A stretch of 11,686 nt of DNA. It comes from DASPKW01 sp038244055 (GTDB taxonomy: Bacteria; Planctomycetota; Phycisphaerae; Tepidisphaerales; Tepidisphaeraceae). A program made the position numbers and the translations under genes. The DNA lies in NCBI GenBank assembly GCA_038244055.1, contig JBBRTW010000211.1:1-11686 (forward strand), read 5' to 3'. Each line of letters begins with the position of its first letter. The first letter of the stretch is position 1. Below the pieces are notes generated by a model. The model was given only the letters and a program-made list of their open reading frames with translations. It did no database searches and was not told where the DNA came from. Positions 1-6,845 of the stretch are shown here, one piece after another.

Positions 1-100
1 CGCCGCTTGGGAGAGGGAGTAAGACAAGACCCTCACCCCGGCCCTCGCCCGAGTACAGGAGAGGGGGGAAGACCCTCTGCTGAGTACGGGAGAGGGAGTT
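1..100. repeat. REP-like GC-rich palindromic repeat cluster
   Basis: Two imperfect direct copies can be read. Each begins AAGACCCTC (26-34 and 69-77) and continues to GAGTAC followed by A or G and GGAGAGGG (51-66 and 82-96). A third fragment, GGGAGAGGGAGT, lies at 9-20. CCCTC and GAGGG arms within a unit can pair, so each unit could fold into a hairpin. Sequences of this CCCTC/GAGGG type are common dispersed intergenic repeats in GC-rich bacterial genomes (family knowledge, not searched). It lies just beyond the 3' end of the leftward gene ending at 109, and could act as a transcript-end structure. The left edge is cut by the window. Confidence 0.55.
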
Positions 101-108
101 GATTGCAT

Positions 109-1041
109 TCAATTACTGACCGAGGTGACTTTGTTTTTCAGGGTCATTTCAACGGTGCCTTTTTCGCCCTGGCCGCTGATGTCGATGATTACTTTTCCGC
201 CGATGACCGCATCGCCGGGGTAGCCGTTGGCCACATCGAACACCTGCCAGCCGGAAATCTCCTGCGAGCGGATCTTTACATCCGCGCCGGGGAAGGCATC
301 GGGCGCCAGTTCCATCTCCACGACCGGATCGAGGATCGCCTTGGTCTTGTCGGCCGAGACGGAGCGGATTTTGTAGGAGGTGTGCATCTTCATCTTTTCG
401 TTGGCGATGACGGTGCCGGATTTATAGGTCTGACCGGCGGCGATCGGGTCCGGGCTGAGCTGGATGAAGGTCCCTTCGAACATCTTGCTGGTGCTCTCCT
501 CGATGGACTTGAGCATGGCCGCATCGCCGGCGCGGCGCGCCGCCATGCGCAGGGGTTCGAGATCGGTTTCCAGAATCTCCCCGACCGGCGACACCTTGCA
601 GGGAATGCCGACGTTGATCATCGCCATCACGGGCTTGAAGGCCGGATCGGCATCCTCGGGCTTGTCGCTGTCGAACTCGACATTGGCCTGGCCGGTGATC
701 TTCATCTTCATGCGGGTGATCTTGGTGAGGGCGCTGATGTTTCCCTTGGGGTCGATCTCGGTGATGACGATCTTGGCCTCGATGCGCATCCCCTGGCCCA
801 TCTTGATGGTCTGGCCCTGGATCATCACCTTGACTTCCGAATCCATGTCCATCGCCATCTTGAGGACCTGGTCGAGTTTGAACTTGTAGCGCAGGAGGAC
901 CGGCTCCTTGGTGGTGGCGGCGAAGGTAGGCGCATCATCGGCCGCCGCCGGCTTGGCGGCATCGTCGGCCCGCGCCATCGGCGTGATAAGAGTCAGAGCG
1001 CAGACCCAGCCGGCCAATCGGATCCAAAGTGGGCATTTCAT
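109..1041 (-). CDS. Secreted DUF6263-like protein of unknown function
   Basis: The product is 310 residues. It starts with a signal peptide (basic start, hydrophobic stretch about residues 8-22, likely cleavage after Ala-Arg-Ala at residue 25) and an Ala/Pro/Asp-rich linker to about residue 46. The rest alternates short amphipathic strands: a Leu-Arg-Tyr-Lys-Phe-Lys segment near 50, a Met/Lys-rich strand pair (61-90), an Ile-Thr-Glu-Ile-Asp-Pro-Lys-Gly turn (93-100) and a Met-Lys-Met-Lys strand (111-114). This resembles my memory of DUF6263, a secreted beta-rich family of unknown function; no catalytic motif is visible. The ATG at 1041 is chosen because it gives a clean signal peptide; an in-frame TTG lies 33 bases upstream. 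No good Shine-Dalgarno sequence is seen. The next gene upstream is 124 bp away, so the gene is probably transcribed on its own. The family call is tentative, but coding status and export are well supported. Confidence 0.8.
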   Translation of the reverse strand: MKCPLWIRLAGWVCALTLITPMARADDAAKPAAADDAPTFAATTKEPVLLRYKFKLDQVLKMAMDMDSEVKVMIQGQTIKMGQGMRIEAKIVITEIDPKGNISALTKITRMKMKITGQANVEFDSDKPEDADPAFKPVMAMINVGIPCKVSPVGEILETDLEPLRMAARRAGDAAMLKSIEESTSKMFEGTFIQLSPDPIAAGQTYKSGTVIANEKMKMHTSYKIRSVSADKTKAILDPVVEMELAPDAFPGADVKIRSQEISGWQVFDVANGYPGDAVIGGKVIIDISGQGEKGTVEMTLKNKVTSVSN

Positions 1042-1115
1042 AGGGGGTATCCCGAAAGAGAGGTGGACTGGCAATCAAGCCGCCCGCGCGGGTGCATCGC
1101 CACTGGATTGTCGGC

Positions 1116-1144
1116 ATCCTACGAACGCCAGTGAAGCGCCACAA
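1116..1144 (-). promoter_or_regulatory. Weak sigma70-like promoter candidate for the DUF6263-like gene
   Basis: Read on the minus strand, TTGTGG (1139-1144) and TAGGAT (1116-1121) are separated by 17 bp and match the housekeeping consensus at 3/6 and 4/6 positions. Transcription would begin near 1109, about 68 nt before the ATG at 1041. The match is weak and planctomycete promoters are poorly characterised, so this is only a candidate. Confidence 0.2.
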
Positions 1145-1165
1145 GCAAAATCGCGATGTAATGGG

Positions 1166-1840
1166 TTATTTGCCCGGCGCGAGCAGCGGCGCGACCGCGC
1201 CGGCGATGTGCTGGGCGATCATTTTGGTGCCTTCGGCGGTCGGATGGACTCCATCGGCGGCCTGCCACTCCGGGGTTTTGGCCAGGAGCGCGCCGAGATC
1301 GACCAGGGGGAGCTTTTTGGTTTCGGCGACGGTGCGGGCGGCCGCGCGGTATTGTTCGCAGACTTTTTCAAGGCCGCCGGCGGCTTCAAAGGGCTCCTTC
1401 TTATGCCGCTTGAAATAGGGCTCGGGATTGATGGGAGGCATGGTGCAGATGACGACTTTCGCGCCGGCTTTGGCGCATTGGTCGGCGATGTCGATGAGGT
1501 TGGCTTTGTATTTCTCAAGCGGGACCAGAACCTCCGGCTCGGCCAATCGGCAGTCATTGGTGCCGAAGAAAACCACGACCACATCGGGCTTGAGGTCGAG
1601 GACATCCTTCTTGATCCGCTTGAGGCCCATGGCGGTGGTGTTGCCGCCGACACCCGCGTTGGCGACATCGAGTTTCAGAATCTCCCCGAGGACCTTGGGG
1701 AAACCGGCCTTGGTGATGCTGTCGCCAAAGCAGACGACGCGCGGGCCGGCGGGTTTGGGCGCATCAGCGGCGCGGGCTGAGAAACTGAATGCGATACAGA
1801 GTAGGAGAGACGGCAGGATGAAACGGGTCGGAAGGCGCAT
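1166..1840 (-). CDS. Secreted SGNH/GDSL-family hydrolase (esterase-like)
   Basis: The product is 224 residues: a signal peptide (residues 1 to about 24, Ser-Ala-Arg-Ala before the cleavage point) and one SGNH hydrolase domain. Block I is Gly-Asp-Ser-Ile with catalytic Ser41. Block II is the Ala-Gly-Val-Gly-Gly-Asn region (62-67). Block III is Gly-Thr-Asn-Asp (93-96), whose Asn95 helps form the oxyanion hole. Block V is Asp-Gly-Val-His-Pro, with Asp196 and His199 completing the triad. All four blocks are present, so an active enzyme is expected. The family removes acyl or acetyl groups from carbohydrates, lipids or thioester-type substrates; the actual substrate cannot be read here. The protein should act outside the cytoplasmic membrane. 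The ATG at 1840 is preferred over the in-frame TTG at 1876 because it places the signal peptide at the very N-terminus. The spacing to both neighbours (124 and 248 bp) suggests a separate transcript. Confidence 0.92.
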   Translation of the reverse strand: MRLPTRFILPSLLLCIAFSFSARAADAPKPAGPRVVCFGDSITKAGFPKVLGEILKLDVANAGVGGNTTAMGLKRIKKDVLDLKPDVVVVFFGTNDCRLAEPEVLVPLEKYKANLIDIADQCAKAGAKVVICTMPPINPEPYFKRHKKEPFEAAGGLEKVCEQYRAAARTVAETKKLPLVDLGALLAKTPEWQAADGVHPTAEGTKMIAQHIAGAVAPLLAPGK

Positions 1841-1887
1841 GAAAGGATTATCGCTTGAGTTCCCCTGAAGCTGCAACAGGCATCATG

Positions 1888-2013
1888 GTCATTCTGAGGG
1901 AGCTTGAGGCGACCGAAGAACCTTGCCTCGACGTATTGGCCCGTTCGATATGGCGGGCGACCCACAACGGACAAGCAAGATCCTTCAGGTCGCTCCACTC
2001 CCTTCAGGATGAC
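1888..2013. repeat. 126-bp inverted-repeat, MITE-like dispersed element
   Basis: The left arm (1888-1926) begins GTCATTCTGAGGGAG. The right arm (1975-2013), reverse-complemented, begins GTCATCCTGAAGGGAG. By hand alignment the 39-nt arms match at about 32 of 41 columns and flank a 48-nt centre, so RNA or single-stranded DNA could form a long hairpin. A related fragment repeats the right end: CTCCCTTCAGGATGAC (1998-2013) against CTCCTTGAGGATGATA (2021-2036). The element codes for nothing convincing. Elements with GTCAT(T/C)CTGAG ends are widespread non-autonomous repeats in many bacteria (general knowledge). No target-site duplication could be identified. Confidence 0.65.
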
Positions 2014-2054
2014 GGATCCGCTCCTTGAGGATGATAGCGCACTCTTCTCCGCAA

Positions 2055-2076
2055 CCTCTGCGTCTCCGCGGTGAAT
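2055..2076 (+). repeat. Short dispersed repeat, copy A (CTCTGCGTCTC type)
   Basis: CCTCTGCGTCTCCGCGGTGAAT matches a second copy at 3396-3417 at 17 of 22 positions. Together they look like members of a short dispersed intergenic family known from many bacterial genomes. This copy lies just beyond the 3' end of the EAL-domain gene. Confidence 0.5.
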
Positions 2077-2088
2077 CCCCGGTTTCGA

Positions 2089-3213
2089 TCACTCAAACGC
2101 CAGAATCGCCGTCCTTCGCACTTGCCGCAAAACTTGATCTTCCGCCTTGGCTTCCAATGGCATCGCATCCGGCTCGGCGTGGACGATGCCCTGGGTGATT
2201 CGCGCGCCCGAATCGATGGCGGCGCGGAGTTGTTCTTCGGATTCCAGGCCCCTGGCGATGGCGATCGCGCCATGTTGCCGCGCGGTTTCACAAAGCTGGG
2301 CCAGCAGGCGCAGTTCCGGCTCACCCTGGGCGGCGCGGCGGCAGAGGCCGGCCTCGAAGCGGATGTAGTTGGGCTGCAGATCGCGCAGGCTGGCCAGGAG
2401 TGGGGAGCCAGCGGTGATGTCATCGAGAGAGATGCTGAACCCGGCATCGCGCAGGGCCTGCGAAACCTCAATCAAGAGATGGCGATCGCGGACGGATTCG
2501 GCATCGACAATCTGGAATGTGATCTGCCCCGGCCGCAAACCACCAATGGCGGCCGCCGCCACGGAGGCGCTGGCGAGCACATCGGGCTTGTCCACCCCGC
2601 CGGCCATCATGCTGATGAAAAACTGGAGATTGGCGAAGCCAACGCTCGCGGCCGCCGTGATCGCGGCCTGGCAGGCCTGGCGGTCGAGCAGGTACTCCAT
2701 GCCCAGGCGCTGGGCCGCGCCGAAAAGGCGGGATGGCGGAATCAGATCGCCATCGGGCGTGAGGCCGCGAATGAGGCATTCGTACCCATGCACCCGACCG
2801 GGTGGATACTGGATCAGCGGTTGAAAATGCACCGTCAGCCCTTTTCGCTGCATCATCTCGCAGAGCCATGAATCGGAATATTCGCTGAGGACGTCTTCAA
2901 AGGCGCGGGCCATCGCCAAGGCCCGGCGGGTGGAGCGGTCATCGGAATTGCGGGCGATGATGGCCAGGCGGGTGTCGCGGCGGTCGATTTCGGACATCTG
3001 GCCGGCCAGATCCTGGAGAAGGGCCTGCCAGTCGGTCTCGCCAACCGGTAGGCGCAGGCCAGGCCCGACCGATTCGGCCGCCAGACCGGCGGCGGCCAGC
3101 TCGGAGGCCAGACGTGCCCGCGCCGGGGCGGTGGGCGAGAGAAAAACGAGGTATTCAGGCGATGAATCGATGCTGGAGCGGCGTGGGGCGGTTTGGGCTG
3201 ACTGACTGACCAT
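2089..3213 (-). CDS. Degenerate EAL-domain protein, probably catalytically inactive
   Basis: The product is 374 residues. Residues 1 to about 120 form an N-terminal region of unassigned fold, perhaps a pseudo-receiver. From about 126 an EAL domain follows, the fold that hydrolyses cyclic di-GMP in active enzymes. Recognisable landmarks are His-Phe-Gln-Pro (129-132), Glu-Cys-Leu at the EAL motif (145-147), Asp-Asp (264-265), Glu324 and Gln-Gly (341-342). Several metal or catalytic positions are changed: the Asn of the VN(L/I)S strand is Ser201, the Glu of the ELTE strand is Gln234, the Lys of the KID motif is Arg285, and the first Glu of the AEGVE motif is Arg321. Loop 6 reads Asp-Asp-Ile-Thr instead of Asp-Asp-Phe-Gly. 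The protein more likely binds cyclic di-GMP or a partner than hydrolyses it (inference). The ATG at 3213 is chosen for its upstream GGAAGGA Shine-Dalgarno sequence; no membrane segment or signal peptide is seen, so it should be cytoplasmic. The neighbouring divergent gene starts 251 bp away. Confidence 0.88.
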   Translation of the reverse strand: MVSQSAQTAPRRSSIDSSPEYLVFLSPTAPARARLASELAAAGLAAESVGPGLRLPVGETDWQALLQDLAGQMSEIDRRDTRLAIIARNSDDRSTRRALAMARAFEDVLSEYSDSWLCEMMQRKGLTVHFQPLIQYPPGRVHGYECLIRGLTPDGDLIPPSRLFGAAQRLGMEYLLDRQACQAAITAAASVGFANLQFFISMMAGGVDKPDVLASASVAAAAIGGLRPGQITFQIVDAESVRDRHLLIEVSQALRDAGFSISLDDITAGSPLLASLRDLQPNYIRFEAGLCRRAAQGEPELRLLAQLCETARQHGAIAIARGLESEEQLRAAIDSGARITQGIVHAEPDAMPLEAKAEDQVLRQVRRTAILAFE

Positions 3214-3249
3214 GGGCGCGGTCCTTCCGAAAGGGTCTAAACAGGCATC

Positions 3250-3266
3250 GGGCGGGGAGGGGAGGG
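3250..3266 (+). other. G-quadruplex motif with one-nucleotide loops
   Basis: Four G-tracts of 3, 4, 4 and 3 bases are separated by single bases (C, A, A). This fits the strict G3+ N1 pattern of very stable parallel quadruplexes. It sits on the plus strand 37-53 bp upstream of the EAL gene start, on the template strand for that leftward gene, and within the divergent region shared with the DUF4175-like gene. Function is unknown. Confidence 0.6.
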
Positions 3267-3346
3267 ACTGAAGGTTGGAGATTTGACTTGCAAGCAACAA
3301 CCCCCCCAGACGATGATATTCATGTATTGACGCCGTAGTGCCTGAT

Positions 3347-3363
3347 CCGCCAAGTACTTGCGG
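3347..3363. promoter_or_regulatory. 17-bp near-palindrome in divergent promoter region
   Basis: CCGCCAAGTACTTGCGG is palindromic except for one extra C: CCGC, then C, AAGTACTT and GCGG. It lies between two divergent genes and is followed by a run of nine A's (3366-3374), so it could be a dimeric regulator's operator. It could equally be the outer part of the dispersed repeat that follows at 3396. No regulator gene is nearby. Confidence 0.3.
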
Positions 3364-3395
3364 CCAAAAAAAAACGCCGCCGCCTCTCCTCTGTG

Positions 3396-3417
3396 CCTCG
3401 GTGTCTCAGTGGCGAAT
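3396..3417 (+). repeat. Short dispersed repeat, copy B (CTCGGTGTCTC type)
   Basis: CCTCGGTGTCTCAGTGGCGA is the partner of the copy at 2055-2076 (17 of 22 positions shared, through position 3417). The similarity may extend a little upstream through CCTCTCCTCTGTG (3383-3395). It ends only 47 bp before the ATG of the large membrane-protein gene and so probably lies in its 5' untranslated region or promoter. Confidence 0.5.
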
Positions 3418-3464
3418 TCTCTTTTGGACAGCGATCGAGCAGCACTCTCTCACTCGAAACTCCC

Positions 3465-6400
3465 ATGACCCAACTCAATCTCAACGCTTTCGTGCTGATT
3501 GAAGATCGACTCGATGCCATCGGGCAGCGCTATCGCGTGTTGCAGTTACTGCGCGGGATCCTGCTTTTTATCGGCGGAGCGGCCGTGTCGTCGCTGGTGC
3601 TGGGGCTGACGGCGCATGTCGTCGGTTTGATGACGGCGGGGCAGTCGATCTGGCTATGGGCGATCGCCGGGGCATGGGGGGCGTGGCTCATCGTCAGCTT
3701 TCTTGTGTGGATCGTCCGGCCGCTGGTGTTTCGGCCCAGGTCGATCGAGATGGCGCGGATGGTGGAGACGCGGGTAGAGGGATTGCACAATACACTGACC
3801 AATTCGCTTCTGCTGGCCGGGGCGAAAGATTTGTCGGCCCATCCTTATCTGCCGGCGATTCTGGATGAGAATTTGCGGAATGCCTCGGCGCGGCCGCTGG
3901 ATGAAGCGGTGCGGTTCTCGGACCTTAAGCGCCTGACTGTCGCGGTGATCTGTCTGGTCGGCCTGTTCCTGGGACTGCTGGCCACACCATCGGTCCGCAA
4001 CCGGATGTTCCACGGCTTCCAGCAACTTCTCAGCCCCACCGCTTTCGTGCCGACACTGGGGGATACCGAGATCATCGAAATCCAGCCGGGCGATGCGACT
4101 TTGATCATGGGGCAGTCGCTGGAAGTGACCGTGCTGGCGAAGAACCCGGATGCGAAGGCGCTGCCGGCCGGGCGGCTGATTTTCGCGCTGTCCGATGAGC
4201 CGCGCGCGGCGGGGGCAAATCCCGAAGCGCCCAAGCCGGCGGAGATGATTCCCGCGCCGGCGGGCGAGGGACGCCTGCGCTACAACCATCGCGTGGAGCA
4301 TGTGGATCAATCGCTGAAATATCGCGTGGAAATCGGCGGGACGCAGTCGCAATGGTTCAACGTGCATGTCGTCAAGCAGGTCAAACTGCAGCAGTTGTCG
4401 ATTGTCGTCACGCCCCCCGCCTACACGCGCCAGCCCGTGCAGCAGATCAACCTCAAGCCCGAAGACATCGGCAAGACGCCGATCACCGTGCCGCAGGGTT
4501 CGCGGGTGGAGCTGGCGGTGAATATCGATGTGCCGGTGCGCTCGGCGATGTTGCAGGTGGCCGAGAGCGCGCCGGGCGAGATGGCCGGTTCGGAAGCGGG
4601 CAAGCAATTCAGCGGAACGACCGTAGTGCTCGAAGATGCGCCGATGGCGGTGCTGCTGACCGAGGGCGCGGGGCAGATCATCGCCCGCCTGCCCGAGCAG
4701 CCGCTGCTGATCCGCTGCCAGCGCGATGCCGCGCCGGTGATCGAGATGCGCTGGCCGACCCAAGACTCGGCCATTGCGCCGACCGCGGATGTGAAGGTGC
4801 AGGCCCTGCTCAAGGATGATTACGGCATCACCAGCGCGCGCGTGTTGATGTCGGCCGGGCCGGACCAGCCGCTGGCGATGGTCGAAGAGCTAAATTTCGG
4901 CGGAGCGGCTTCAGCGCGGGACCTGGCGGTCAATCTGCGGCTCAAGCCGGAGATGCGCGAGCATGGCAAATCGATCCGCGTGCAGGTGGAAACCACCGAC
5001 AATCGCGATCTGCGGGCCGCATTCAAGGCGAGCTCGCACGATCCGAAAAGCCCGGCCAGCCAATCCGATGAAGGCGGCCCGCAGACGGTTTCCAGCAGTG
5101 TCTACGAGATCAAATTCCGCGACCCCGAGCAGATTCGCAAAGAGGAAAAAGACAAGTTCGACAAGCTCCGCGAAGCGCTGATGGAGATGCTCAAGACGCA
5201 GCAGGGTCTGCACACGCAGGCGGTCGCGTGGAAGCCCAAAGACGATGCGGCCATGGCCAGGATCAATTCCGGGCAGACGGAATTGCGGGCGCGGATGCAG
5301 GTGGTGGCCGAGAAATTCGAGTTCGAGACCGATACCAAGGTCATCCAGAAGACGCTGATGGTGCTCTTCCACAACCCGGCCAAGGAAGCGGTGGACATCT
5401 CCGCCAGCATCCCCAATGAGAAGGTCGAGAAGCAGCAGGTGAAACTGGGCGAAGGGCTGCAAACGCAGCAGCGGCGGGTGATCAGCACGCTCGAATCGCT
5501 TCTGGCGCTGCTGGCCAGGGGCCACGAAGCGACCACCCAGCCCACCGCGAAAAACGGCGGCGATCTGCCCACTCAAAAGGAGGCGATGGAGAAGCTCAAC
5601 GAAGCGCTCAAGCAGTTCCTGAAGGAAGAGCAGCGCATTCTCGATCAAACCGCGCAGCTCGCCAAAAAGCCGGTGGATGATTTCTCCGACAAGGATAAGA
5701 AGCTGCTCGATGAGCTGACGATGGCCCAGGAGAAGCTCGATGCGTTCATGCAGGAAAAGGTGAACGATGTGTCGAAGCTGGCCGAGCAGGATATGTCCAA
5801 CGCCTCGCTGCTCAAGGAGATGATGGAGGTCTACAGCGAAGTGACGATGGCCAAGAACGCGCTGAAGGACAAGGCGACGGAGATCGCGGTGGCGGCCGAG
5901 GAAATGGGGCAGGAGATGGCCAAGGAGATCGAATCGAACATCGAGAAGTGGCTGATGGACAAGCCTGACCGTCAGCAGTGGAAGCAGGAGGATGCCACCA
6001 GCGGCAAGACGGATATTCCGATGGCCGAGCTTCCCAAGGAGTTGGAGGACATCGTCGGTGAGTTGATGGAAGAGCAGGAGGACCTGTTCGAAGAGATGGA
6101 GGATATGGATGCCAACTGGGCCGACTCGATGGACAAGGGCGTGGGTTGGGATGCGGCGGATGGCCCGATCGCAGATATGTCCGCCAAGGGCGTAACCGGC
6201 AATCAGCAGCCCAACGACAACAACATGAACGGCCGGGCGGGTGAAGGCCGCAGCGGCAAGAGCCAGGGTGAGATGGTCGAGGAAACCGCGACCGGCAAGG
6301 GCGGGCGGCCGACGCCGACGCGGCTCGATCCCACGCCCTTCCAGCAGGGCCAGATCAAGGACACCTCAAAGGATCCGGTGGGCGGTGCCACCGGCGGCGG

Positions 6401-6827
6401 CAAGATGTCCGGCCAGGGCGGCGCGGGCCTCGAAGGCCCGGTGCCCCCCAAGATGAAGGAGGAAATGCAGCGCCTTGCCGACAAGCAGGCCCAGCTCCGC
6501 AACCAGGCCGAGCGGCTGAACCTGCAGTATCAGGTCGGCAAGTACGACAATTTCAAGATGCTCGAGGCGATCGCGATGATGCGGCGCACGGAGAGCGATT
6601 TGAAGGCCAACCGGTATCAGATGGCCATGCGTCGGAAGGATCTGCTGCTGGATTCGATGGACACGAGCCATCTGCTGCTGTCGGGACAGATTCACGTCAA
6701 GCAGGACACCAGCCCCACGATGAGCGGGAAAATGGAAGAGCAGATCAACGATGCGATGAAGGGCGATCTGCCAGCGGCGTGGAGCGATGCGCTGAAGGAG
6801 TATTACCGGAAATTGAGCCAGGAGTGA
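3465..6827 (+). CDS. Large DUF4175-like membrane protein with Ig-like and coiled-coil regions
   Basis: The product is 1120 residues. Three membrane segments are visible (about 28-55, 61-88 and 157-173), the first two forming an N-terminal hairpin. After the third come beta-rich, Ig-like stretches (about 195-305, 306-420 and 423-525, the last containing Lys-Asp-Asp-Tyr-Gly-Ile near 450). A long charged coiled-coil region spans about 550-835. An acidic Glu/Met/Asp patch (857-890) leads into a Gly/Asn/Pro-rich linker (about 894-992), and a second helical coiled coil ends the protein (993 to about 1061, then a tail). The layout resembles DUF4175-type proteins; I recall planctomycete homologues beside MoxR ATPase, DUF58 and von Willebrand A genes, none of which is visible here. 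Its function is unknown; a role in envelope assembly or stress is only a guess. The ATG at 3465 is used because the in-frame GTG at 3393 lies inside a dispersed repeat. No Shine-Dalgarno is evident. Confidence 0.85.
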   Translation: MTQLNLNAFVLIEDRLDAIGQRYRVLQLLRGILLFIGGAAVSSLVLGLTAHVVGLMTAGQSIWLWAIAGAWGAWLIVSFLVWIVRPLVFRPRSIEMARMVETRVEGLHNTLTNSLLLAGAKDLSAHPYLPAILDENLRNASARPLDEAVRFSDLKRLTVAVICLVGLFLGLLATPSVRNRMFHGFQQLLSPTAFVPTLGDTEIIEIQPGDATLIMGQSLEVTVLAKNPDAKALPAGRLIFALSDEPRAAGANPEAPKPAEMIPAPAGEGRLRYNHRVEHVDQSLKYRVEIGGTQSQWFNVHVVKQVKLQQLSIVVTPPAYTRQPVQQINLKPEDIGKTPITVPQGSRVELAVNIDVPVRSAMLQVAESAPGEMAGSEAGKQFSGTTVVLEDAPMAVLLTEGAGQIIARLPEQPLLIRCQRDAAPVIEMRWPTQDSAIAPTADVKVQALLKDDYGITSARVLMSAGPDQPLAMVEELNFGGAASARDLAVNLRLKPEMREHGKSIRVQVETTDNRDLRAAFKASSHDPKSPASQSDEGGPQTVSSSVYEIKFRDPEQIRKEEKDKFDKLREALMEMLKTQQGLHTQAVAWKPKDDAAMARINSGQTELRARMQVVAEKFEFETDTKVIQKTLMVLFHNPAKEAVDISASIPNEKVEKQQVKLGEGLQTQQRRVISTLESLLALLARGHEATTQPTAKNGGDLPTQKEAMEKLNEALKQFLKEEQRILDQTAQLAKKPVDDFSDKDKKLLDELTMAQEKLDAFMQEKVNDVSKLAEQDMSNASLLKEMMEVYSEVTMAKNALKDKATEIAVAAEEMGQEMAKEIESNIEKWLMDKPDRQQWKQEDATSGKTDIPMAELPKELEDIVGELMEEQEDLFEEMEDMDANWADSMDKGVGWDAADGPIADMSAKGVTGNQQPNDNNMNGRAGEGRSGKSQGEMVEETATGKGGRPTPTRLDPTPFQQGQIKDTSKDPVGGATGGGKMSGQGGAGLEGPVPPKMKEEMQRLADKQAQLRNQAERLNLQYQVGKYDNFKMLEAIAMMRRTESDLKANRYQMAMRRKDLLLDSMDTSHLLLSGQIHVKQDTSPTMSGKMEEQINDAMKGDLPAAWSDALKEYYRKLSQE

Positions 6828-6845
6828 ACTATCATCCTGTGGAGA

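Noticed and set aside
1101..1133. CACTGG/CCAGTG inverted repeat between the two secreted-protein genes
   Set aside because: Only six base pairs with a 21-nt loop and no U-tract, so it does not qualify as a terminator, and chance is likely.
103..1134. Long open frame on the plus strand across the DUF6263-like gene
   Set aside because: It is antisense to a gene with a clear signal peptide. Its product is His/Asp/Gly-rich with no domain, as expected from the complement of GC-rich codons.
3654..4763. Long minus-strand open frame inside the large membrane-protein gene
   Set aside because: Its Arg/His/Gln-rich product is typical of the shadow of GC-rich codons; the plus-strand frame has membrane segments and coiled coils.
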